This document shows, piece by piece, positions 25,052 to 38,187 of a DNA stretch of 64,000 nucleotides. Each line of letters opens with the position of its first letter. The first letter of the stretch is position 1. The DNA lies in assembly GCA_003956705.1 (NCBI GenBank), contig QZCP01000137.1, forward strand, positions 1-64,000. The letters are read 5' to 3'. Position numbers and translations under genes: made by a program. The notes beneath the pieces are model-generated. The model was not told the origin of the DNA, made no database searches, and saw nothing but the letters and a program-made list of their open reading frames with translations. Origin of the DNA: Brevipalpus yothersi (taxonomy: Eukaryota > Arthropoda > Arachnida > Trombidiformes > Tenuipalpidae).

Positions 25052-27123
25052 ATGCGAACAAAATTAAAAGATAAATTCGGGTGGACTAGTAATGGTGTCA
25101 AATTGTGTAAACAAGATCATGATGATGGTGATGATGATCTAACCATGTCGTCTTCATCGTCCAGATCACTAACATGTCACAACAATTATACTATCACCAC
25201 CAATAGGTCACCTCTTTCAAGTGGAGCCAAATTTTTTCAAAAAACGTCAACATGCAAGCCTATTCAAGCATCAACCATTTCCACCAACTATTTTTTCTCT
25301 TCTTCCTCCTCCTCCTCCTTCTCTTCTTCCCTCATCAATTCAGTCATGATAATTTTTGTATCCCTACTAGTTTTCCAAAGTATAACAACAGTTCATCCGA
25401 TGTCAGATATATCCTCGTCTACCTCAAATCATGGGATTGCTGGTAGAAGTAGTAGAAGTAGTAATAGTATAATTTTTTCCTCTCGATTATCTCGATCATT
25501 ATCATCATCCAATTTACGCTGTGGTGTATCTGAATTCGCTTGCGAAGATGGTAGCAAGTGTGTACCCAGAGATTATTTATGCAATGATCGTCAAGATTGT
25601 CCCGATTGGTCTGATGAGAAAGAGTGTAAGTGTGATGAATCAGAATTTCAGTGTCCCAATATTAATGGGAGAAGATGTTTGAGAAAAGATTGGGTGTGCG
25701 ATGATTTTATTGATTGTAGTGATGGATCAGATGAGAAGGGATGTCAAAAAAATCGTACATGTACACAAGATGAGTTTACTTGTGTTACCGATCGTACATG
25801 TGTACCTAAAACATTATTGTGTGATGATCGAAATGATTGTAGTGATGGATCGGATGAATCAAATTGTTCCGAAAAATGTGGAGAAGGCGAAAAACAATGT
25901 CGAGATGGACTGTGTGTTGATGCATCATTTTGGTGTGATAATATTGCCGATTGTTTTGACCGAAGTGATGAACGAGATTGTCCAAAAATTTCATGTCCTA
26001 AAGATCAATTCACTTGTCTCTCTGGAGGTAAGTTTTTCGATAGCTTCCAAAAATTTTTCGATTTCTTAAATGTACTCATTTCTCATTCTCAGAAAAATGT
26101 ATACCTCGATCGTCTATTTGCGATGGTAACATGGATTGTCGAGACGAATCAGATGAGCTTGATTGTCCCTTGTCCAATTCAACCTTCCATCAGATGACTG
26201 ATGGTTTCGAATGTCATGATAAGACTAAGCGTGTGCCCAAATCTTTCCACTGTGATGGTGAAGTTGATTGTGATGATGGATCAGATGAACTCAATTGCTC
26301 AGCCACGACAAACTGTACCATCGATGAATTCCAATGCAAAAGTGCTGGTATGTGTTGAATTTTTCTCTCTACTGCTCTGGTGACAAAACTTTTTCTAATA
26401 ACCAAAATTCTTCTCTCAATCCCTTAGGCAATTGTATTTCAAGACAATTTCGATGTAATGGTAAAAAAGAATGTCAAGATGGTAGTGATGAGGAAGGATG
26501 TCATCATAATATGAACGAAAAGTTATGTGAATCAGGTTTCTTCCGGTGTGTTAAAAAGAAAACTTGCATAAGTGTCATGTCAGTATGTGATGGCTATAAT
26601 GATTGTGGTGATTTGTCAGATGAGCCGATTGATAAGTGCCATGTGAATGAGTGTAACTCTACTCTACATAATTGCACTCAGCGTTGTGAGGATGATTTAT
26701 TCGGATTCCATTGTGCTTGTGAACATGGTTATGTGTTAAGTGCTGACAAATTTACATGCTTAGATATCGATGAATGTTCTACTGTTTTTGGAGTCTGTTC
26801 CGGACACAAGTGTTTCAATACTCGAGGTTCCTACAAGTGTAGCTGTCACGAAGGCTATGAACTTGTTCATCATCGATATTGTCGTGCAAAAGGATCAGAG
26901 GTACCTTACCTTGTGTTTGCCAATCGACACGATATCCGTAAAGCTCAATTGAAACAAGCGAGATCTGGTTTCCATCATTATACTCGCTTACAAGCCAAAC
27001 GAAGTATTGGTGTTGATTACAATCTGAGAGAAAATTATCTTGTATGGTCTGATTATACTTCAAATTCAATTATGATCGATAAACTTCACAACGGAAGTAA
27101 GTTTTGACTTTTGTATTTACTTA

Positions 27124-27154
<31 letters not shown>

Positions 27155-28766
27155 GTGTATACAAGGATAGAGGTTAAATTTTTTACATTCTTTTTCCTGT
27201 AGCCTCAACTTACGCCAAAAAAGAGCCATCAATACTAGTCCATGATATTGCCCATTCATGGGGTCTTGCAGTTGATTGGATCCACAATCTTTTGTACTGG
27301 ACTGATGAGGTTTATGCGACAATTTCCGTTGTCAGTGTAAAGAATGTAAGTATCACATTAGGGTTAATTCTTCTCATTCAAAACTACTACTTAGGAGAGT
27401 TCACTCAACAGAGTACATTAACAGTACATTAACCTCTGACTTGAATTTTTAATTTCAGCCCAAGAATCGTGTCACATTATTTAGTCGAGACGATGGTGTC
27501 AAATTACCGAGACCAATATCCGTTAATGTCGCTGAACGATTTATCGTTTGGGCTGATTGGGGTTCCCACACAATCCAGCGAGCTTCACAAGACGGAACCA
27601 ATCGGAAAGTATTGGTGAACACTGACCCTGAAGGATATGCTTCCGTTTTGACTCTTGACATGTTGACCAAGAAAATCTATTGGATTGATAATAGACTCCA
27701 CACATTGAATGTGCTCAATTATGACGGATCAGGGCAAAAAACTCTCGCTCAATCACGTGAACTTCTTCCATTCCCTGCTGCCATGGATATTTTTGAGGAT
27801 TACATTTATTTCTCAGATTGGAAGAAAGACGCTATTCTGCGAATCAATGTGAACGCTGATAATATGACTGTCAAATCATTAATTGAACATTTGGATAATC
27901 AGCCCATGAGTGTGAAAGTGATACACTCTCTCAAGCAGCCAACCAGTGTTAACGTATGCAGTAAAGCTAAATGTTCACATCTATGCTTACCAACGCAAAC
28001 TGGGTCATCACATACTAGTAAATGTCGATGCCGTCAAGACTTTAAGCTCGCTCCTGACGGTTTCACCTGTATTGAGACCAAAGCCATCAGTACATCGACC
28101 AGTATTCCTTCAGTTAAAAAATTCTCATCAAGTACCACACTTTCTCCATCCTCAGCATCCAGTCCATCCTCATCTAAGTCGCCTAAAACAGACTCCACCG
28201 ATAAGAGATCCCAATCTAGGGATCAATTCAATCAAAAAGTTGGAACGGCTTCCACCAAAGGAAACAAAATAATCTCATCAAATACTTACAATCATTATCA
28301 AGATAAGAATGATAACGTTCTGAGCACATCATCAGATCTTTTCCCTGAAAGTGATGCTCATCTGGCCATGATTATCGGTGCTGTGTGTTTAACTATTCTT
28401 TTCCTAGTTATTGTTCTGATTTTTGTCATACAAAGAACATACCAAAGGTAAGTAGACAGCTAATAATTTTTCTATTGAATAGTTTCCTCCTTTCACTAAA
28501 GTGCTAATGACAATCATTTTATTTCTTAGGCGTCACATAACTGCGATGAATTTCGATAATCCGGTATATCGTAAAACTACAGAGGAGCAATTCGTTCTCG
28601 AGAAGAGTGAAGAATGTGTTAACTCTTTTTCATCCGTAAGTATCTTGTCATTAGCTAAAGAGTTCATTCATATTGATTGAGGTTGAAATTCTTGTTTTTT
28701 TCTATTCTCTCCTTTCAACAGAGCCTTGAGCCTCTCAATTCACCTGGAACAAATGAATTTGTTTGA
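25052..28766 (+). CDS. Lipophorin receptor / VLDL-receptor-like protein
   Basis: Seven exons (25052-26027, 26093-26347, 26428-27096, 27203-27345, 27459-28447, 28530-28635, 28722-28766) give 1060 residues. In order: a Ser-rich N-terminus with a hydrophobic stretch (MIIFVSLLVFQ, ATG 25346), eight LDLR class A repeats, two EGF modules (the second calcium-binding, DIDEC), a YWTD beta-propeller (WSDY, YWTDE, WADWG, YWIDN, YFSDW), a third EGF, a Ser/Thr-rich stalk, one transmembrane helix and a tail with FDNPVYRKTTEE. FDNPVY is the clathrin internalisation signal of the family. Eight A repeats plus the stalk fit arthropod lipophorin receptors and vertebrate VLDLR, which take up lipoprotein by endocytosis. 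The signal sequence may start at 25346 rather than 25052. The sixth A repeat lacks two cysteines. Confidence 0.92.
27126..27154. repeat. (GT)n microsatellite
   Basis: About 14 GT units inside the third intron of the LDL-receptor-like gene, shortly after the donor site. Confidence 0.95.
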
Positions 28767-30437
28767 TATTCATCTATGATGTTTATTTTGTGAATAGAGT
28801 CAGATCAAAATAAGATTAAGATTATTGTACATACAATGTAAGCCGGCGCCTTCCAGTGCTTGAGGAATGTCTTTATTTTTGTCTAGAAATTCTTGTCTTC
28901 TAAAATAGTAGCCTTCAAGGACAAATTTCCGGTTTCCTCTCTTCAAAAACTTTCTTGTCATCCCTCTTTCTCTCTCTGTCTGAAGGTATAATACTATAAG
29001 TCACTCTATTTCTGGAGAGACAGAATTGATTGTTTGAAAAGACACAAAGGTATGTCTTTTCTTTGAAAGAAGACATTTTAAAATACATATTCGATAATAT
29101 ATATCCATGAAAGTTTGCTTTTCTTCCCCCTACTATTACTATTTTTCGAATGGAAGAAAATGATTCCACATCATTTCCCATTTCCCCTGGCCATTGATAT
29201 CCATCCAAATTGGAAAATTCTTCACGCATCACTCTCGAAGAGATGAAAACTTGACCCCTTCACTTCAAGAGATTCATTTTATGAAATTCATCGGTTATCT
29301 AGACAGATCGTATTACGAAAATGATGATTTGTCTCTAACGATCTTGTTTTCTTTCTCTTCCTCTCATACACTATGAAATCAACAGTTTGTCTGGACCATT
29401 GAAATAGCTACATTTTGCCATGGTATTAACTTGATAGTTTAATGCCTTGAGAGCGAGAAAGACTATTGACCTGGCCATCGGAGAGAGAGAGAGAGAGAGA
29501 GAGCGATCGTTTGATGATCATCAATTTTAAGAAAATCATCATAATCAATAGTTTTATCGTCTGAAGGCTCGTGTAAGAAGATAATGTTAAGCTGTATTTT
29601 GGAATCATTCAAATAGTGAGGAAGTTGGTGAGAGAATTGAGAGGAATAAGCTGAAGGAGTGATAACAGGTTTATACTTGGAACAGGAACTGGAAAGAAGA
29701 GAGAAAAAGTATTCATGAGCCTCCTCTGGTTGATTGGAAGAGATTCAAGATGGAAAACTAACTCACTTGCAGATAGTAGGGAAAGAAGGAGCATGATGGA
29801 ACTTACAAGTTCTTGAGGAGGGATAAAAAATATTCAGGTCAGAACTTGTGAAATATGGTTCAAAGTTATCAAGTTGCATTCGTTCTTTCATTCGTAACTG
29901 TGTATCATGTGATCAGGCCTCTCTCTCTTTTTTTCTCTCTTTCTTTCTTCAGAATTTCTTTCTCTATTTTTATGCACTGCAGAATTGCTCTTCTTTCGCA
30001 ATGCCAAATGATTAGGTCTAGCAGAACATATTCTCTTGTCAAGTTACAAGAGTGAATTGCCAGTTGAGAGGCCTCTGAGAAACAAGCCATAAATCATCAT
30101 CCTCCACCGTTCAAATGGGTCGTCTCATTATTCTTCTTACTTTCTGATGATTTTAGTGTCTATCGTTCAATAGATTATAAGCAATTAGAGCTACTGAGGT
30201 GGTCAGGGAGAGGGACAATTGATATCCATCTTCATTGTTTCCAAGAAGTTATATATCCTTAAAAATCACAATTCAAAATGATGGTGATGCTTTTATTGAT
30301 AAAAAAGATATATAGTGAAATTATTCGATTATTTGATCAGAGAGATCCTCTCCACCTGCTTACAGAGTGAAAATCTTATCTGATTATTTGAGGTAAATTC
30401 TGGGAAGTAAAGCAAAAAATTACATAATCATCTAAAA
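28767..30437. other. Intergenic, nothing recognised
   Basis: 3' flank of the LDL-receptor-like gene converging on the 3' end of gene C. It has a short (GA)n tract at about 29482. No coding region is supported. Confidence 0.6.
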
Positions 30438-32887
30438 TCAGCTCTTATCAATTTTAGGGTTTCTTTTGCCTAGGGATGGAGAAACTTTTGGAGAATTCTT
30501 CGATGCTTGATTAACAGCAGCGGCTTGGAAAGTTTTGGTAGAACGTCCAGCAAGGCCCATTGTCGTACGATTTTGATCGATTCTTTGTCTCAACAGAGCT
30601 GGTGGAACTTTGAGTGATTCCCTAGTATTTTTTGGTTGCTGAGTCTTGGCTATTTTGGGCGATTTTTTCAGGCTCTTTTCCTCTTCTTGAACTTTTTTGT
30701 CCATCAAAACTATGACCGTTTGTGGAGGATGCTTCGTAGGGAGATTCGGAACCTCTCGTTTTTCTGGTGCTGGTGAACTTTTTAGAATAAGTTTCGCTGC
30801 CACTGTCCCAGTACCTGAGGGTGGTCTCGGATCGCTCATTGCAAAATTTGATTTACCTTTACCCAATGAGCTGGAGCTTTTTCCCATTAAGGATTTTGTC
30901 CGGTCAATTATCGCTATGAGACTTGATGATCCTTTGAGAATCCAAGAACCATGATCCCTTTCAAAATTTTTCATCAATTTGACAAAAGTGCAAAGTAAGA
31001 AAAGAATAGCTAAGAACAACAAGCCAATGAGAACATAAAGTTTCCAATTATTCCAAGGTTCAGGAGGTTCATCGGGTGCCAAAGTTGTTGGTTCAGCATG
31101 TCCTTCTACCAGTCCAATCATTATGCTACTATCGTTGAATTTCGAATTTGAAATAAGAAGGAAAGTTTTGTTGATATTTTCTTTCATCTCCTCAATTTCA
31201 CTCTTTTCCAGGCTGAATTCCGCTGAATCTCTCCAAATTCTTTCAGGTGAAACCTCCTCTATATCATTTTTTATCAGATATACTTCCATGAAAGTATTGT
31301 CCAGAGATACTCCAGTAACTTTCACGACTGCTGAGGTGCTGAAGAATATGATAGTTCCATTCGAAAAACAATCTTCTATATTTTGATTCACCTCATCGTT
31401 GGATGAAACTACACAACGGTCTTGTGCCCAAAAACATTCGAAATTCGCCCTGCTAGGCAAAAGAATACACCCATAACAGTCATTCATCAAGTAACAAGTT
31501 TGAATGGTAATTTCTTCAATGCTTTCATTCAACATGATATGAAGGGTTAGAAAATTATTGGTAACTGAAATATATTCCAATGAACTACTCTTGGGAAAAG
31601 ATATTCGACACAAAAATGGATAGTTATCAATCAACGAAGGTACAGCAATACAATTATCACCAGTACGTTGCTTTCTCTCAACCACGAATAATAGTGCATA
31701 CAATTCTTCTTGACCGAATTTAGTTTTCACCACAAAACCGACCATAGACACTGGGTATAAAATCGTGAAAACATTGATTCCTATTATTTTTGAATTTTCA
31801 ATTTGCACATTATATGTAGCCCGATACAGTTCTTTCAAAGTCAATCCAGAGCCATCAATGGCTGATACTAGATCAATTGAGAATATTCGACGAACATTTG
31901 AGCTATCTCCACACAAAATATAACCATTTCCATTGCATTGACTGAATTTTGAGCAAAAAGCTTTTGAGCCCTGTGTAAGTTTAACTGGATTAATTGTGTA
32001 TTTTTTCGCTCTTATATCTTTTAGTCTGGAGAAAATTTTCAAAATTTTTCAAAAATTGAATCAATAGTGTAAAACATTGCAACTTACACATTGAAAAATA
32101 ACATTGTCGGTGAAACTATATCACCAATAACCAATTTCAGGAAAATTGAATACCTCTCTTGTTTTGTGAAAATATAAAACAAACTTTGTGGATCAATTTG
32201 GTCATCAAATAAATCAAGAGAGAGATCTTTCAATGCATTTTGACTATCATAAATTTTCCAAGTTTTTGACTTATTATCTCTTATGAGGCCCAAGAAGCCC
32301 TCTGTTATTGAGTCAGAGAGCCATATATTTCCGAGTTCAAATTTAGGATGTGGGTAATTTTTAACCTCACAGACATCAGAGTTAGGGTGATAACATCTGA
32401 CAATATTCAATATGCCAGGCTCCCAGCTAAAATGGATAAAACTCATTAAAATAATCGAAATGGGGAGAGTGAGAATTGGAAAATATGATTTGTGGTGATC
32501 GATCACGTCTCAAATGAATCCAAATTCATTTCCTCTGCGATTATACGGTATACAGTACATGAATTAAATTTATTCAATTTACCTTTCTATTACGTATTTT
32601 GTTCTCCATGCATACAAGCTACCTCCATTTATTGCAGATGCTAAATATGGATCATCATATGTGATACCACCACATATGGTCTTATTTTTTGGTCTACCTG
32701 TCGGAATGAATGCGTAACATTTTGATCCACGTACGAAAAATTTACCAATGCTGCTACAAGCTTGGAAAGGAAAACCATGAATGAACGATGGATCCAAAAA
32801 GAGATAATAAAGTATGAAAATATTCAAAAAGGTACCCAGTTTGAAGTGAGAATAAAATTTCGATACAATATTGATAAAAGCTTTCAC
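30438..32887 (-). CDS. C: divergent member of the PSI-like receptor family, 5' end uncertain
   Basis: Three exons on the minus strand, 32583-32887, 32088-32426 and 30438-32025, join in frame into about 743 residues. The hydrophobic N-terminus (LNIFILYYLF) and ACSSIGKFF match the A genes. The PSI-like motif (TCYLMNDCYGC, FECFWAQDRC) begins near residue 392, followed by an IPT-like strand (VVKVTGVSL) and a transmembrane helix at about 542-563. The 180-residue tail is Lys/Ser/Pro-rich and far longer than in A or B. The first intron (156 bases) is unique to this gene; the second is the conserved phase-2 intron. No in-frame ATG exists in exon 1 and a TGA lies just upstream, so translation must start in an unseen upstream exon, or the start has been lost. 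Confidence 0.7.
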
Positions 32888-33460
32888 AATTCAAAAAGCG
32901 ATTAGAACAAAAATTATGTTGATCTAGATTCAAACAATATCCCTAGATAATCCTTCTGTTATTGGGTAACAATACTTTTACTGAACAATTTGAATGAACA
33001 TCACTATCAACAGCATTAGTTCCATCAGAATTGCATATTTTTCTTTTTCTCTGGTCAAACTTTTCGCCAAAAATTTCTAAATGTGAGGAATATTCATATG
33101 ATTAGCGTTTATAAGCTAAAGAATATGGTGGATGCATATACATATGTATGATTTATCTCTGATTCAAACCTTTAGGATCGATGTTCGTAGTGCAGTTGAA
33201 TGTTCTCACAGATAGGAGGACCAGCTATTGGATACAAAAGTAAAAATTACAAAATCTCAGCTGTAAGAAGATTCGATTGAATACAGGAGAATTAAATTTG
33301 ATATGTTCTAATGAGATGTCAGAAGGTTCTTGGAATTTTTTACATCAAGAAACCTTTTTTTTCTCGATTTTCTGATTTTCGAAGATTGAGTTTTGAGCAT
33401 TTTTGGCGTTTCAATGGTTTTCAGTGTGTTCCAAGAAATACGAAGTGATCTCTTAGGCAA
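32888..33460. other. Intergenic between C and the receptor relic
   Basis: AT-rich sequence. It may hide a short 5' exon of gene C carrying its start codon; none is clear. Otherwise nothing is seen. Confidence 0.5.
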
Positions 33461-34000
33461 TTAAGCTTGATTCTCAAAAGTATACATTCGATTGATCAGT
33501 GAAGAATCTATCCGAACAGGGCTAGGTGTTGATATTGTGTTATCGATTGCACTTTTATCTGATAGACTTGACAAATTCTTGTTGTCCACTGATGATGATC
33601 CGATTGCATGATCAACTTTCACCCCTCGAATCTTTGCTCATGTAAAATGTTTCAATGGTAGATTTCTCGATTAGATCAGAAAAACATGACTTATCAAGAA
33701 GTTATTAGTAATTGAAACATGTTCTGATTACCTATTATCAGGGAAGACATATTCCATATGCCAATGGACTATGATCAATGGATGGAGATGAAGTCTAACA
33801 ATTATATGTATTTACGATATGATCTGTTCTTTGACGATAGATAGCAAGGCGATTGTTTCTGCATTGGTGAATTTCGTTTTGATGATGAATCTAAACCGAA
33901 AAGATAAAAAGACATGGTGAGAATATTGATTCCAATCAAATCTGCATCAGTTTTAATAGTGTAGTTTGAAAATTACTGTTCTCTTAGAGAAATTTGAGTA
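33461..34000 (-). pseudogene. Relic of a PSI-like receptor gene (full fragment)
   Basis: The minus strand encodes broken pieces of a family member. From 5' to 3' these are an ISLREQ segment, DADLIGIN (compare DPDMIGIN and SKIIGIN), after a frameshift FIIKTKFTNAETIALL (compare FVVKTKFGQEELYALL in C), then SEHVSITNNFL (compare LEYISVTNNFL in C). After a large deletion that removes the PSI and membrane parts comes a tail piece, VDNKNLSSLSDKSAI and STPSPVR, like the B tails (VESKNLPSKSVESLTDK, PSPAR). There are several stops. The ectodomain resembles C while the tail resembles B, so the parent was an intermediate member. Confidence 0.8.
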
Positions 34001-34247
34001 TATAGCTAGATAGCTAAATATAGCTAGATGATAGGGCTGAACAGAATGCAAACATGTAAAATAATAATAATAAAGTTCCATGTGCTCATGTGAGGCATCG
34101 AAAGCTTATAACATTTTTTTCATCTTCCAAACTTTTTACTCCATATTTTTTCGCTTTTACTTTTCCGTGGCTTTCATCATTCTTGAAATTTTTGATGATA
34201 TACGCGATCTGTTCTCATATTGATCTACAATGTAGGACACTTTTGAT

Positions 34248-36277
34248 TCAGTCGGAGTCTTTCTGAGCAGGACTTGGTGAAGGTATTGTTCTATCAGTAA
34301 GGCTTTCAACTGACTGGCTGGGCAAACTTGTGCTCTCCTCTGATGACGAAATTACTGTTGTTTTAGGGGAATCTGATACTTCTGAAACTTCTGGTTCTTG
34401 TGGTGCTTTCGAAAAGTCCGATACTTCTGATACTTCTGGTGTTTTCGGAGAGTCTGATAATTCTGATACTTTTGATGCTTCTGGTCTTTCCGGCGACTCT
34501 GATACCTCTTTCCGCTTAGAACGTGAGGTCAATAACCACAATGTGATGAGGATCAGTATCATGAGAGCAGCAACATAATACCAAAATCTTGATGTCTCTT
34601 CTACAGGAGGCTTTGCTCCATCAAGGACTAGTTTTATTGGATACTCAATGTAATTTCCGGAACTAGTATGATACCGAACTAAGAAAAGGGTTGAAGTCAG
34701 ATGTTTTTCCATCGCATTTAACTCATCTTTTGTCAAATTGAACTTAATTGAATAACAGGAGAGAACTTGGATGCGTGAATCCACAATTTTGCCATTATTC
34801 AGCTTGAGGATCTTACTCAATCTATCATTTTGTAAACAGAAGCTAGTCTGTGTGATCACTATATGATCATGGTAAAATCGTACCTTTCCATCTTTTAGAC
34901 ATTCAGACACATTTGCGGGATTTTCTCCACCAGATTCCAGGATGGAACACTCATCGTTCTTCCATATACATTTGTATGGCCATCGTTGAGGCATGAAAAG
35001 ACATCCATAACAATCATTTAGTAGATGGCATGCATGAAAAGGTTCATCCTTAATTTTGTTCCCAGAAATAGTGTGAAGCCAAAGTGTATCATTTGCAACT
35101 GAAACGTATTTCAGTGTAGATGATGCTGGAATTGATAGTGGACAAAAGTAATGTGAATCAAAGAACAGAAAAAATTCCTCAGATTCAACCATATAACAAT
35201 TTTTTGGAGGCTTCGGTTTACCACGTCTTGTCCTCATAACAAGATACCATGAGTCAAGAGGCCCGGATGTATTATTATTGCTCCTCATTACTAAAACATC
35301 TCGTACTACAGGATATTCAGTCCTAAAGAAATTAATTCCCACCATTTCAGAATCAAATATCACTGGCTTAGTGGCTGCGTAATGTTTTTTCAATGAAATG
35401 TTGTGTCCAACAGACATATTGAACAGGTAGTAATTGTTTGTTTCTTTGTTCTCACAAGCAATGTTGATGCCACCAAAATCATTAGATCGAGTGCAATTAA
35501 TCGATTTGCCTTGTTCAATTTTCAAATTAACACGCACCGAAACGTCTATAAGCTTGTTATCCAACCTGGTGGAAAGAAAAAAAATAATTATGGTTAAAAT
35601 TTTTTTGACTTTTTGAAAACATGCTCAATCACTCACATATCATATCCGAACATGATGGTATCAGAAGAATTATCAGAAATTATCGAATTTCGAAAGAAAA
35701 AAACTCTTCTCCTATCATCTTCACCTATTCTTTCCGTGCGATCATAGAAAAAACTACCAGCGAAATGAACACCAGAAAATTCATCTAATTCAGCCCAGCA
35801 CTTATCACTTTCGGAACAAAATACATAGTATTGTTTACTAGTAGGAGACTCTTTAGATGCACACTGGGAAACTCCGAAAATAAGTGGAGTATTATTTGCG
35901 AATCCAATCCAAGATTTTTCTAAAACATGTGTACCTTTACATTTTTCAGTCACATTAGGATTGAAGAATGGAAAACGATTACATTTTCCATCCATAGTAC
36001 AATTGTAACATGTTGCAGCAAGATTTTGTGTTGACGATTCACATGCGAAAAAACGCTCCGATTCGTCGTTTTTAATTGCCAAAAAATCATCACATCGTTC
36101 TGGGCTGATGGGTTCACCAATATCAATCCAATTTTTCAATCTTCCCGTTGGAAAGAAGGCCGCACATTCATCACCATCTCGATTCCATTTTCCAATCTCC
36201 CCACTACCGGGCCGAATCATGGGTGATTGAGAGAGCGAAAATTGATAAATTAATAAGATAATCTGTGAGATTTTCAT
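34248..36277 (-). CDS. B1: PSI-like single-pass membrane receptor, shortened tail
   Basis: Exons 35637-36277 and 34248-35565 join in phase 2 (71-base intron) into 652 residues. Signal peptide at the ATG, then a module with PTGRLKNWIDIG and many cysteines, a beta-rich middle, and a PSI-like motif with Cys393, 399, 402 and 413, Trp415 and Cys420. The transmembrane helix lies at about 541-560. The tail carries short acidic repeats (PEVSEVSDFSKAPQE). Compared with B2 and B3 a small deletion shifts the frame after PSPAQKDS, so the conserved basic end (KISKMRKATKKRKRR in B2) is lost; its DNA remains as decayed 3' sequence. Many Asn-X-Ser/Thr sites suggest a glycosylated ectodomain. Function unknown. 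Confidence 0.8.
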
Positions 36278-37378
36278 GATCTCATCTGTTCAGTCGAATA
36301 AAGGGTAGAAGATATCCCAATTTGATGATGAAATGATAGCTTTTTCGAATAACATCATTTGGTAGCGTAAATGTAATGTAGGTAAACAGTCAAATTCCCA
36401 TGAGTAGAAACGGCTAAATCACATGGGATATGCTATTGATGAACAATGAAATTGAAACCGAGAACAAAAAAATTTTTACCAGAAATCGGAACCGACCCAG
36501 TTCAGAATCTCATTTCGTAAACAAATTATCCGCATGATAGAATCCTGACACTATCTTTATCATTTGTTTCTATCAACAAAGAGCTGAAATATTCCTAAGA
36601 TGTGGGTCCATACAAGTTTCCAAATTCTGATGTTTTCAAATACTAGATTCAACCCGGTTAGTGAGTTACCTGATACTGAAGATATCTCACAAGAATTGAG
36701 CTGATAAAATTTTATAATGATCCGAGGTCAGAATCTTTGGCGTGTTCCTGATATTGATTCTACATAAATCGAATTGTTCCAAATAAATGAAACGATTCTC
36801 ATTCCATAAAAATGTTTCTTAGCTCACTCTCACACCAAATTCACTCGAAAAACTGCTCAACCCTTGTTCCCAGTGTTTTGGGTGATAATGGTTCTTCACT
36901 GATTGCTATGAGTTAGTGAAGATACAGACGCACCCCCGAAAGTTAGATTGAAAAAATTTCCCAGGCAAACTTAAGCTATGGGGAACGAAACTCAAATAAT
37001 TGAAAACGACTATCTATTGCAAAAAATCAACTTTGAAAAGAAATTCAGTAGATTTTCCGCAATAAAAAATGAATACTATGTAAGTTCAAGAGAATCAGTG
37101 TTGATGACATTAGAGTAAGTTAATGGTGTGTGCATTAAAGAGAATCACACATAGCATTCGCAATTGATTGAACCGAGATTGAGCTTGAATGACCAAACGA
37201 TTTCATGGTTCATGATATGGCAAAATCGGGAAAATCCAATTTTCATGGAAATAATTTTAATGAGTATGAGTCCAGGTGAAAAAATTCGTAGCCTCACATT
37301 AAATATGGCTTGAAATATCAATCTCCATTTAGTAAATTTTCTTAAACCATCCAAAACTTCCCTAGAATGATTGAGTGT
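36278..37378. repeat. B-unit upstream block, copy 1
   Basis: About 1.1 kb homologous to 40310-41428 and 44133-45287. It links each B gene to an ABC-transporter 3' end or its fragment and presumably carries the B promoter. No credible gene lies in it. Confidence 0.65.
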
Positions 37379-37760
37379 TTATCGGTTGAAAAATTTCAAT
37401 ATCTTTTAGCTACCAGCATGCAGTATGATTATCCATAAAATGGAAATATAAAAGCCATTGATTGCATTCGGCGATGAAGCTGCTGGTCCTCTGGTGATTA
37501 TGGTTCTCACATGTGAAGCGGTTATCTGGTCAATCGATACACCAGCAGCATAATTTCGTTCAAACCTTCCATCATTTTTATCGGTAATAATTGCCAGCAC
37601 CATAAGAGCACATGATACGGAATAGGTGATGATAACAATTAATCCTGGGCCACCGAAACCTCGAACACCAAGATAATCTACTTTCTGTTTTTCACCGAAA
37701 ATTGATTTGGTCAACTTGATGGGCAGTGAGCCGATTGCTGGTTTCAGATTACTGAATCGT
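37379..37760 (-). pseudogene. ABC-transporter 3' fragment 1
   Basis: Matches codons near the C-terminus of the intact transporter at 45288-47888. Left to right it covers the end of the gene, with about 315 bases missing at the point where ATTATGGTTCTCA meets CATGTGAAGCG, and continues to the LPIKLTKSIFGEKQ region. A premature stop replaces the SYKILKFFNR end. No ATG opens the frame. It then joins abruptly to receptor relic sequence at about 37760. Confidence 0.88.
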
Positions 37761-38056
37761 ATCAGTAATCAAAACATGTTCTGATTACCTATTACCAGGG
37801 AAGACATATTCCATATACCAATGGACTATGATCAATGGATGGAGATGAAGTCTAACAATTATATGTATTCACGATATGATCTGTTTTTTGACGATAGATA
37901 GCAAGGCGATTGTTTCTGCATTAGTGAATTTCGTTTTGATGATGAATCTAAACCGAAAAGATAAAAAGACATGGTGAGAACATTGATTATAATCAAATCT
38001 GCATCAGTTTTAATAGTGTATTTTGAAAATTACTGTTCTCTTAGAGAAATTTGAGT
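37761..38056 (-). pseudogene. Receptor relic, duplicate 1
   Basis: Near-identical copy of the 5' portion of the relic at 33461-34000 (DLIGIN, KTKF and SVITN-like parts), lying between ABC fragment 1 and the 3' end of B2. It was carried by tandem duplication of the B unit. Confidence 0.8.
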
Positions 38057-38187
38057 GCTATAACTAGATGATAGGGCTGAAAAAAATGCGAACATGTAAA
38101 ATAATAATAATAATAATACATGTAATAAAATTCTGTGGGCTCATGTAAGGCATAGAAAGCTTTCATTTTTTTTATCTTTCAGCCTTT